From assembly GCA_947057505.1 (NCBI GenBank), contig CAMSEM010000085.1, positions 1 through 5,311 on the forward strand: a stretch of 5,311 nucleotides of DNA, given 5' to 3'. A program made the translations under genes and the position numbers. This stretch comes from an uncultured Clostridium sp. GTDB lineage: Bacteria; Bacillota; Clostridia; TANB77; CAG-508. Every line of letters starts with the position of its first letter. Position 1 is the first letter of the stretch. The notes below the pieces were generated by a model. The model saw only the letters and a program-made list of their open reading frames with translations, did not search any database and was not told where the DNA came from. Shown one piece after another: positions 1 through 5,290 of the stretch.

Positions 1-49
1 CCAGCAGGCACACAGCCGCATGCAGCGGTATATTATGCTTCAGATTTAC
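1..49. other. atypical window-edge segment that breaks glmS
   Basis: These 49 bases are about 50% GC, against roughly one third in the adjoining glmS. They stay open in the glmS frame, but the encoded residues (VNLKHNIPLHAAVCLL) do not resemble the conserved GlmS continuation after the SIS-1 SGETADT block. I could not assign the segment to another gene in any frame. The likeliest reading is a chimeric contig edge; a true rearrangement breakpoint near base 49 is possible. Confidence 0.5.
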
Positions 50-1162
50 TTTTTCTTTTGCTAATTTTAAAGCAGCTATAGTATCTGCTGTTTCACCAGA
101 TTGACTAATATAAATACAAAGTGTTTTTTCATTAATAATTGGGTCACGGTAACGAAATTCTGATGCAATATCTACTTCGGTAGGAATTTGGCAAAGTTTT
201 TCGATAGCATCTTTACCAATTAACCCTGCATGCATAGCAGTACCACAAGCTACAATATAAATTTTATTAATATTTTGTAAATAACTTTTAGTTATTTCTA
301 AGTCATCAAATTGGCACTTTTCTCCTAATTTAAGTCTAGATCCTATTGTTTCACGAATGGAATTTGGTTGCTCATAAATTTCTTTTAACATATAATCTTC
401 ATAACCATTTTTTTCAGCACTAGTAGCATCCCACTCAATATTTTTCATAGCCTTGCTATGTTCTACTAAAGTATTATCAAAAAAGCGTATGTCATCTTTA
501 TGAATAACAGCATACTCATAATCATCTAATAAATAAAAATCTTTAGTATGAGTTAAAATAGCTGGGATATCAGATGCAATAAAGTTCTCACCATTTCCTT
601 TACCAATAACAAGTGGGCTATCTTTTCTAACTACAATCATTTTATCTGGATATAATTTAGAAATAACCTCAATGGCATAACTACCTTTTAAATTATCTAC
701 TGCTGACTTAACAGCTCTTAAAAATTTATCATCATCGGCAATTCCATTGGTATAGTAATAATGAATTAAATTAGGAATCACTTCTGTATCTGTTTGAGAT
801 AAGAAAGAATAACCCTTACTTGTTAAAAACTCTCTTAGCTCATTGTAATTTTCAATAATACCATTATGTACTACTGCAAACTGTTTACTATTATCTAAAT
901 GAGGATGAGAATTCTCTTTAGATGGTCTTCCATGGGTTGCCCATCTAGTGTGAGCAATACCAACACAAGCAGAAAGCTCGTCAATTCCAGCAATTTGTTG
1001 CAAATTAGCAACTCTTCCTTTATCTTTCATAACACAAAGTTCATTATTTTCAAGAACTGCAATACCAGCTGAATCATAACCTCTGTATTCTAAACATAAT
1101 AAGCCATTTATTAAAACAGGAGTGGCTTTTTTATCTCCTATATAACCTACAATTCCACACAT
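1..1162 (-). CDS. glmS: glutamine--fructose-6-phosphate aminotransferase (isomerizing), 5' part, runs off the window
   Basis: GlmS makes glucosamine-6-phosphate from fructose-6-phosphate and glutamine, the first committed step to UDP-GlcNAc for peptidoglycan; it is cytosolic. Reading from ATG at 1162, 387 codons are open to the window edge (the family is about 600 residues). The N-terminal glutaminase begins MCGIVGYIG, so Cys2 becomes the nucleophile after Met removal; EYRGYDSAG (25-33), HTRWATHG (71-78), HNGIIENY (99-106) and SQTDTE (122-127) are the usual substrate-binding blocks. The first sugar-isomerase (SIS) domain starts near residue 290, with ACGTAMHAG (305-313) and SQSGETADT (353-361). 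The start has AAGGAGGT (1180-1173) about 10 nt upstream. A glmS ribozyme lies in the leader, so expression should fall when GlcN6P is high. After about residue 371 (AKEK) the expected G-A-K-T-L-A-I stretch is replaced by VNLKHNIPLHAAVCLL, which does not fit the family; see the entry for 1-49. Identification is certain, but the C-terminal end here is suspect. Confidence 0.96.
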   Translation of the reverse strand, partial: MCGIVGYIGDKKATPVLINGLLCLEYRGYDSAGIAVLENNELCVMKDKGRVANLQQIAGIDELSACVGIAHTRWATHGRPSKENSHPHLDNSKQFAVVHNGIIENYNELREFLTSKGYSFLSQTDTEVIPNLIHYYYTNGIADDDKFLRAVKSAVDNLKGSYAIEVISKLYPDKMIVVRKDSPLVIGKGNGENFIASDIPAILTHTKDFYLLDDYEYAVIHKDDIRFFDNTLVEHSKAMKNIEWDATSAEKNGYEDYMLKEIYEQPNSIRETIGSRLKLGEKCQFDDLEITKSYLQNINKIYIVACGTAMHAGLIGKDAIEKLCQIPTEVDIASEFRYRDPIINEKTLCIYISQSGETADTIAALKLAKEKVNLKHNIPLHAAVCLL

Positions 1163-1218
1163 ATATATAAATACCTCCTTTTATTTGTGAAAGAAAGTAT
1201 ACAAATTAAAGTACGTAC

Positions 1219-1360
1219 CCTATTAGATTTGTTTTATTATATTACTATAATCTTTTGCTAATATTTCATGGCAGTAACGCATGCCATAGGACCATCCGCC
1301 GAAAAATTCGATAAATCCTATCCTCGTCAACAGCCTAGAAGAAAAGACTGTTCAGGCGCT
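1219..1360 (-). ncRNA. glmS self-cleaving ribozyme (GlcN6P-responsive riboswitch)
   Basis: The minus strand carries the conserved glmS ribozyme core in order. GCGCC starts at the cleavage site, with scission expected between A1360 and G1359. P1 pairs AACAGUC (1352-1346) with GGCUGUU. It is followed by UUGACGAGGAU, then UUAUCGAAUUUUUCGGCGGAUG with only a small loop difference from the family core. P2.1 pairs AUAGGA with UCCUAU, P3 pairs AUGGCA with UGCCAU around a UGCGUUAC loop, and a P4-type closing helix pairs UAUUAG (1263-1258) with CUAAUA (1226-1221). In the family, GlcN6P acts as a cofactor for cleavage, and the 5'-OH product mRNA is degraded, giving feedback on glmS. It lies directly between the glmS promoter and the glmS start. 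The 3' limit is approximate because P4 is short and AT-rich. Confidence 0.95.
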
Positions 1361-1435
1361 TTTTTTAGTAAAAACACACTCCTCCTTTTCATATAGTTTA
1401 TAATCTGTAATCTTTCATACTATTATATTACTATA
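1235..1435. repeat. 15-bp direct repeat pair, copies at 1235-1249 and 1421-1435
   Basis: The same 15 bases (TATTATATTACTATA on the plus strand) occur at both places and flank the ribozyme core. The 1421-1435 copy carries the -10 region of the glmS promoter; the 1235-1249 copy sits in the loop of the ribozyme P4 helix. On the glmS strand each copy is followed by an AAAAGGAGG motif (near 1388-1381 and 1182-1174). This could be a leader duplication, or chance in AT-rich DNA. The entry spans both copies; the bases between are not repeated. Confidence 0.5.
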
Positions 1436-1453
1436 AAAAACAAAATGTGTCAA
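1422..1453 (-). promoter_or_regulatory. sigma-A-type promoter of glmS
   Basis: On the minus strand a perfect TTGACA (1453-1448) precedes an overlapping pair of -10 candidates: TAATAT (1430-1425) at 17-nt spacing and consensus TATAAT (1427-1422) at 20 nt. The transcript would start near 1415-1418, giving a leader of about 55-60 nt before the ribozyme cleavage site. Which -10 hexamer is used cannot be told from the sequence. Confidence 0.7.
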
Positions 1454-1472
1454 AGAAATTTTTAGGCTCATT

Positions 1473-1652
1473 AGGTTACTATTTAATGGTAAAAAGTTAA
1501 AAGACTTGTAATATAGTAATTTTGCAGTTAACACTTATGGACGCTCTGCTATTGGGAACCCTTGCTCTTTTAGAGCACTCTCAATACCTCGTTCCAGTTT
1601 AAAATGCTATATTACAAGTTATCTTAAATGAAAAAACATTATCCAGTAACCT
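1473..1652. repeat. 180-bp imperfect palindromic element (MITE-like, or an unrecognised structured RNA)
   Basis: The ends are inverted copies. AGGTTACT (1473-1480) matches AGTAACCT (1645-1652), and 13 of the first 16 positions agree, including an aligned TAATG. After a less conserved A/T stretch, a perfect 13-bp pair follows: ACTTGTAATATAG (1504-1516) against CTATATTACAAGT (1607-1619). The interior is richer in GC and structured: GGACG (1539-1543) can face CGTTCC (1590-1595), TATTG (1550-1554) pairs with CAATA (1582-1586), and the tip is TGCTCT-TTT-AGAGCA (1563-1577). CATT lies immediately outside both ends (1469-1472 and 1653-1656), a possible 4-bp target duplication, although the flank also weakly continues the palindrome. 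No ORF and no convincing promoter belongs to it. It sits between the two divergent promoters. I do not recognise a family; 6S-like RNA was considered but not supported. Confidence 0.6.
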
Positions 1653-1677
1653 CATTAAGAAGAGTGTTTGAAAGAAT

Positions 1678-1706
1678 TTGACATCTACATAATATCGATG
1701 TATAAT
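1678..1706 (+). promoter_or_regulatory. consensus sigma-A promoter of the 175-aa gene
   Basis: TTGACA (1678-1683), a 17-nt spacer and TATAAT (1701-1706) form a perfect vegetative promoter; transcription should start near 1713. The spacer contains TACAT-N7-ATGTA (1686-1702), and a perfect odd palindrome CATATA-G-TATATG (1716-1728) lies just after the start site. Either could be an operator, though both are AT-rich and may be chance. The leader to the ATG is about 50 nt. Confidence 0.88.
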
Positions 1707-1762
1707 AGAATATATCATATAGTATATGTTAGGAAAAGTAGCAACAAGAGGAGGAAGTACTT

Positions 1763-2290
1763 ATGAAAAAGAACAATAGACAAGTTCAAGTGAAACGGAA
1801 AATTTATGAAAAGGTTGTTTCGTTAACTGCAGAACTTGCTAAAACAAAAGTAGCAGAAGAAATCTATAATGCTGCAAAAGCAGGAGAAACAAGAAAAGTG
1901 CAAGAAATCATTGATGCATTTCCACAAAAATATCCAGAATTGAATACAAAAATTGTAAACTTTGGAGAAGCATTTAATATTATTCGTGAAGTATATGATG
2001 TAAGCGTATTTGGTTATGAAAACAAAGAGAAAGAAGGGATTTTTGTTTATGACAAAGATGTTATTGACCCCTTAAGCTTTTGCTTTTTTGCACTCTTTGT
2101 AAAGATTGAGGATAACAATTTATTTGAAAATTGCTTCTCAAGAGACGCTTATGTCGAAGCTATCAAAGAAGTTACCAATAGCGATTTTGCTCAATTTGTT
2201 TTGGGCTATTCGTGGCTCGAGTTTATAGAAGAAGATAGAGAAATGGGTAAGATAGTTGTAGCGGCTGTTTTTGGTTTCGAGTTATTCTAA
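1763..2290 (+). CDS. hypothetical protein, 175 aa, family not recognised
   Basis: I do not recognise this protein. The start is well supported: AGGAGG (1749-1754) lies 8 nt before ATG, downstream of a consensus promoter, and the gene ends just before an intrinsic terminator, so it is probably a single-gene transcript. The N-terminus is basic (KKNNRQVQVKRKIYEK). Residues 15-50 look helical and charged, with a possible two-helix repeat-like segment (VAEEIYNAAKAGETRKVQEIIDAF). The rest is mixed, with acidic patches (EFIEEDRE) and aromatic or hydrophobic runs (SFCFFALFVKI, GKIVVAAVFGFELF). No signal peptide or clear membrane span is seen, so a cytosolic protein is the simplest reading. There are two Cys but no metal-binding pattern. 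The strong promoter and SD suggest appreciable expression. It is separated from glmS by the palindromic element and from uvrC by the terminator, so neighbours give no functional hint. Confidence 0.85.
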   Translation: MKKNNRQVQVKRKIYEKVVSLTAELAKTKVAEEIYNAAKAGETRKVQEIIDAFPQKYPELNTKIVNFGEAFNIIREVYDVSVFGYENKEKEGIFVYDKDVIDPLSFCFFALFVKIEDNNLFENCFSRDAYVEAIKEVTNSDFAQFVLGYSWLEFIEEDREMGKIVVAAVFGFELF

Positions 2291-2317
2291 GAGTGAAATA
2301 AAATTTTCCTAACGCAA

Positions 2318-2353
2318 ACTACACAGAAATTATTTCTGTGTAGTATTTTTTTT
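2318..2353 (+). terminator. intrinsic (Rho-independent) terminator after the 175-aa gene
   Basis: A perfect 12-bp stem, ACTACACAGAAA (2318-2329) with TTTCTGTGTAGT (2333-2344), closes a 3-nt TTA loop. One A and then eight T follow (2346-2353). It begins 28 nt after the stop codon. There is no matching A-run upstream, so it should work mainly on the plus strand and insulate uvrC from the gene before it. Confidence 0.95.
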
Positions 2354-2360
2354 GAAAATA

Positions 2361-2369
2361 TGCTACAAT
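2361..2369 (+). promoter_or_regulatory. possible extended -10 promoter for uvrC
   Basis: TGCTACAAT (TG-N-TACAAT) lies just after the terminator and 26 nt before the uvrC start. No good -35 is found at 16-18 nt upstream, which falls inside the terminator stem, so this would depend on the extended -10. Some promoter is needed here because the terminator separates uvrC from the upstream gene. The leader would be only about 20 nt and would include the uvrC ribosome binding site. Confidence 0.45.
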
Positions 2370-2394
2370 AAGGAAGAAGGGAAGGAGAAAAGCC

Positions 2395-4185
2395 ATGTTT
2401 AATATAGAACAAGAACTAAAAAAATTGCCGAATAAGCCAGGCGTATACATTATGCACGACAAAGATGACAAAATTATTTATGTAGGTAAAGCCATCTCTT
2501 TAAAAAACAGAGTAAGACAATATTTTAGAAAAAACAATAAAACCAAAAGAATAGAAAACATGGTTTCCTTAATAGACCATTTTGAATATATTGTAACAGA
2601 CAACGAATCTGAAGCATTAATATTAGAATGCAATTTAATAAAAAAGAACATGCCAAAATTTAATGTATTGTTAAAAGATGACAAAACCTACCCATATATA
2701 AAAGTAAATGTAAAAGAAAAATATCCAGATGTATATATTACAAGAAGAATTTTAAATGATGGAGCAAAATATTTTGGACCATATGCAAGTGCAGGAGCCG
2801 CTAAAGAAATGGTAGACTTTATTAAATCTAAATTTAAAATTAGACAATGTAAAAGTTTTAAATTTAAAGATAGACCTTGTTTAAATTATCATATAAAAAA
2901 ATGTGCAGCACCTTGTATGAATTACATTTCAGAAGAAGAATACCAAGAACAAATTAACCAAATTATAAACTTACTAAGTGGAAAAACAAGTGTAGTAGTA
3001 AAACAGCTAGAACAAGAAATGAAGGAAGCATCTAAAAAATTAGACTTTGAAAAGGCAGCCTACTTAAGAGATAAAAAGTTAGCAATTGAAAAAATAAGCT
3101 ATGAAAAGCAAAAAGTTTCTAATCTATCTGAAAACGATATAGATGTAATAGGATTAGCCAGAAACGAACTACGAGTTTGTATTGAAGTATTTTTTGTAAG
3201 AAACAGTAAAATGGTAGGAAGAGAGCATTACTTTTTAGAAAATTTCGAAGATGAGACAGATAAAGAAATTCTATCAGACTTTATGAAACAATATTATATG
3301 AACAATTTAGTAATTCCCCATAAAATTATGCTAAAAGAAGAAATAGAAGATAAACAATTATTAGAAGAATCGTTAGCAAAAAAAATGGGAAGAAATATAG
3401 AAATAAAATCTCCGCAAAAAGGAGAAAAATTAAGATTAGTAGAAATGGCAGAAAAAAATGCTAAAATTACTTTAGAAAATACAGAAAGAGAAAAATACAG
3501 TATTGTAAATGAATTAAAAAAAGTACTTTCTATGGATAAACTACCTAGAAAAATAGAAAGTTATGATATTTCTAACTTATCTGGTCAATATGTAGTTGCT
3601 GCTATGTGCGTATTGCAAGATGGGCAAGTGAAGAAAAACTTATCAAGAACGTTTAAAATAAAAACTGTATTAGGGCAAGATGACCCAAAATGCATGCAAG
3701 AAGTAATTACAAGAAGGCTAAAACATTCATTAGAAAATCCAAATGGAGGTTTTGGAGAATTGCCAGATGCTATTTTTGTAGATGGTGGTATTACCCAAAT
3801 GAGAGCAGCAAAAGAAGCAATGGCAGTATATAACTTAAATATACCACTTTATGGAATGGTAAAAGATGATAAGCATACAACAAAAGCCTTAATTGATGAA
3901 AATAGAAAAGAACTAAAATTATCAGAAAGGCTGATGAATACTATTACGTATTTTCAAGACTGCGTACACGAAAAAGCAATTGGTTACCATAGAAAATTAA
4001 GAGGAAAAGATATTACCAAATCAAAGCTAGATGATATTGCTGGTATTGGACCTGCTAAGAAAAAAGCTTTATTAAAACATTTTGGAAGTGTGCAAAAAAT
4101 AAAAGAAGCGCAGGTAGAAGAAATTGCAAAAGTACCAGGAATCAATAACAAGCTTGCAGCAGCAATCAAAGAACAAATATTTTAA
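2395..4185 (+). CDS. uvrC: UvrABC excinuclease subunit C
   Basis: UvrC makes the 3' and then the 5' incision around bulky DNA lesions after UvrA/UvrB recognition in nucleotide excision repair. At 596 residues it is full length. Domains in order: N-terminal GIY-YIG nuclease (about 12-92; GVY at 16-18, YVGKA at 29-33, Arg in LKNRVRQYF, ESEALILE at 71-78), which makes the 3' cut; a four-Cys cluster C152, C162, C170, C174, matching the Fe-S ligands known in UvrC; the UVR coiled-coil motif (about 205-234, ending DFEKAAYLRD) that binds UvrB; the RNase H-like endonuclease with a D-D-H triad at D391 (YDISN), D463 (FVDGG) and H525 (DCVHEKAI), which makes the 5' cut; and two helix-hairpin-helix DNA-binding motifs (about 546-596: IAGIGPAKKKALL, VPGINNKLAAAI). 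AAGGAG (2382-2387) lies 7 nt before ATG. Around H525, QDCVH replaces the common RDE-x-H, a mild divergence. It probably leads an operon with the two genes downstream. Confidence 0.98.
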   Translation: MFNIEQELKKLPNKPGVYIMHDKDDKIIYVGKAISLKNRVRQYFRKNNKTKRIENMVSLIDHFEYIVTDNESEALILECNLIKKNMPKFNVLLKDDKTYPYIKVNVKEKYPDVYITRRILNDGAKYFGPYASAGAAKEMVDFIKSKFKIRQCKSFKFKDRPCLNYHIKKCAAPCMNYISEEEYQEQINQIINLLSGKTSVVVKQLEQEMKEASKKLDFEKAAYLRDKKLAIEKISYEKQKVSNLSENDIDVIGLARNELRVCIEVFFVRNSKMVGREHYFLENFEDETDKEILSDFMKQYYMNNLVIPHKIMLKEEIEDKQLLEESLAKKMGRNIEIKSPQKGEKLRLVEMAEKNAKITLENTEREKYSIVNELKKVLSMDKLPRKIESYDISNLSGQYVVAAMCVLQDGQVKKNLSRTFKIKTVLGQDDPKCMQEVITRRLKHSLENPNGGFGELPDAIFVDGGITQMRAAKEAMAVYNLNIPLYGMVKDDKHTTKALIDENRKELKLSERLMNTITYFQDCVHEKAIGYHRKLRGKDITKSKLDDIAGIGPAKKKALLKHFGSVQKIKEAQVEEIAKVPGINNKLAAAIKEQIF

Positions 4186-4290
4186 AACTTAAAAAAATAA
4201 ATGTCGAAATTTTGGATACGATTTTTATCATAAAAGCAAAACCTTTGCATATATTGTTAAAAGAAAATATAGTTAAGGGGGATTTTGTTA

Positions 4291-4497
4291 ATGGAGTATA
4301 CAAAAGATTTAATTTTTAATGTACGTTATGATGAGGTAACCAATACCATAGGTTTTAAAACCAAAAATAGGACAAGCCGTTTTTTTAAAAAACTAAAAAA
4401 ACATAAAATAATAACATCTAGTGTGTTAATTGCTTGCACATTAATGGTAATAGATGGTATACTAATTATGAACTTTATACAAATATTAGGAGCTTAA
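4291..4497 (+). CDS. small single-pass membrane protein, 68 aa, function unknown
   Basis: I do not recognise this family. I chose ATG at 4291 because AAGGGGG (4275-4281) lies 9 nt before it; an in-frame TTG at 4285 would add two residues but is only 3 nt from the same SD. The N-terminal half (MEYTKDLIFNVRYDEVTNTIGFKTKNRT) is soluble-looking, almost beta-like. It is followed by a strongly basic run (RFFKKLKKHK, about 30-39) and one hydrophobic span (about 41-65, ITSSVLIACTLMVIDGILIMNF). The positive-inside rule predicts a cytosolic N-terminus and a very short outer tail. It begins 105 nt after uvrC with no terminator between, and ends 46 nt before the methyltransferase ORF, so co-transcription with uvrC is likely. 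Good SD spacing and a sharp charge-then-hydrophobic layout argue that it is a real gene. Confidence 0.75.
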   Translation: MEYTKDLIFNVRYDEVTNTIGFKTKNRTSRFFKKLKKHKIITSSVLIACTLMVIDGILIMNFIQILGA

Positions 4498-4543
4498 AAA
4501 AATAATAAAGAAGGAGTAAAAAGTTATTGATATAAGGTTTAAT

Positions 4544-5290
4544 ATGACTTACTATGTTTTATACTTATGCATAACTTTAAATAGAAAAATGGATATTGCA
4601 AATAATTGGAAAGATTACGAAATACTAGATATGGCAAATGGAGAGAAATTAGAAAGATGGGGAGATGTTATTTTAGCAAGACCAGACCCACAAATTATTT
4701 GGAAAGAAAAAAGTTTTCCAAACAAATGGAAAAACATCAATGCTAGATATAATAGAAGCAAAGAAGGTGGAGGTAGCTGGAAATATGAGAAAAAAATGCC
4801 AGAAGCATGGCAGATAAAGTATAAAGACTTAACATTCAAAATAAAACCAATGGGATTTAAACATACTGGATTATTTCCAGAACAAGCAATTAATTGGGAC
4901 TGGATGATAGAAAAAATAAAAAAAGAAAAAAGAGAAATTAAAGTATTAAACTTATTTGCGTATACTGGTGGAGCAACTGTTGCATGTAGCTATGCAGGTG
5001 CCTCTGTTTGCCATGTAGATAGTTCAAAAGGAATGGTAACATGGGCAAAAGAAAATATAACAGCATCAGGATTACAAAATAGACCAGTACGCTTTATTAT
5101 AGATGATGTATTCAAATTTGTAAACCGTGAAATTCGTAGAGGAAACACCTATGATGCTATTATTATGGATCCACCATCTTATGGAAGAGGAACAGGTGGA
5201 GAAGTATGGAAATTTGAAGAAAATATTACCGAGCTTGTAGAACTATGTTCTAAAGTGCTATGTAAAGGCGGAAAATTATGTGAATCGTGA
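4544..5290 (+). CDS. class I SAM-dependent methyltransferase (COG1092/RlmI-like), C-terminus lost
   Basis: The protein transfers methyl from SAM; relatives with this layout methylate rRNA bases, but the target here cannot be told. With numbering from 4544: NWKDYEILDMANGEKLERWG (21-40) and ARPDPQIIW (45-53) form the family's characteristic N-terminal region; SAM motif I is VLNLFAYTGGATVACSYAGA (134-153), followed by HVDSSKGM; motif IV is DPPSYGRG (209-216). The family usually has about 285-300 residues. Here the frame closes after VLCKGGKLCES, so the C-terminal strands (normally including an NSYTTGLS-like block) are missing because an unlike sequence begins near 5262. The start is uncertain: ATG 4544 has a weak TAAGG 6 nt upstream but adds a hydrophobic MTYYVLYLCITL that the family lacks; ATG 4589 (MDIANNWKDY) fits the family better but has no SD. 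A strong AAGAAGGAG (4508-4516) fits neither. It lies downstream of uvrC and the small membrane protein, probably in one operon. Confidence 0.85.
   Translation: MTYYVLYLCITLNRKMDIANNWKDYEILDMANGEKLERWGDVILARPDPQIIWKEKSFPNKWKNINARYNRSKEGGGSWKYEKKMPEAWQIKYKDLTFKIKPMGFKHTGLFPEQAINWDWMIEKIKKEKREIKVLNLFAYTGGATVACSYAGASVCHVDSSKGMVTWAKENITASGLQNRPVRFIIDDVFKFVNREIRRGNTYDAIIMDPPSYGRGTGGEVWKFEENITELVELCSKVLCKGGKLCES

Noticed and set aside
1235..1249. Second glmS promoter inside the ribozyme
   Set aside because: The TATAAT-like copy has no -35 hexamer at 16-18 nt (GAAATA or AATATT instead), and its position fits the ribozyme P4 loop.
1473..1652. 6S RNA (ssrS), small SRP RNA or a known riboswitch in the glmS/175-aa intergenic region
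   Set aside because: The length and rod shape recall 6S RNA, but I see no promoter at either end and cannot match conserved blocks. The SRP GGTCCGGAAGGAAGCA motif is absent. It lies upstream of the plus-strand promoter, so it cannot be a leader of that gene.
2478..2684. 68-codon minus-strand ORF inside uvrC
   Set aside because: It lies wholly within the strongly conserved uvrC GIY-YIG region and has no family features or ribosome binding site; it is an antisense shadow.
3984..4169. 61-codon minus-strand ORF at the uvrC 3' end
   Set aside because: It is antisense to the conserved helix-hairpin-helix coding sequence. Its hydrophobicity comes from reading Lys/Ala-rich codons in reverse.
4244..4274. 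TTGCAT-17-TATAGT promoter before the small membrane protein
   Set aside because: Transcription would start at or after the AAGGGGG ribosome binding site, so it could not supply a normal leader for that gene.
4186..4290. Terminator after uvrC
   Set aside because: The intergenic region is AT-rich but has no GC-bearing stem followed by a T-run; the only dyad (GATA/TATC) is too short.
4615..4839. 74-codon minus-strand ORF inside the methyltransferase
   Set aside because: It is antisense to the conserved family N-terminus, with no SD or promoter.
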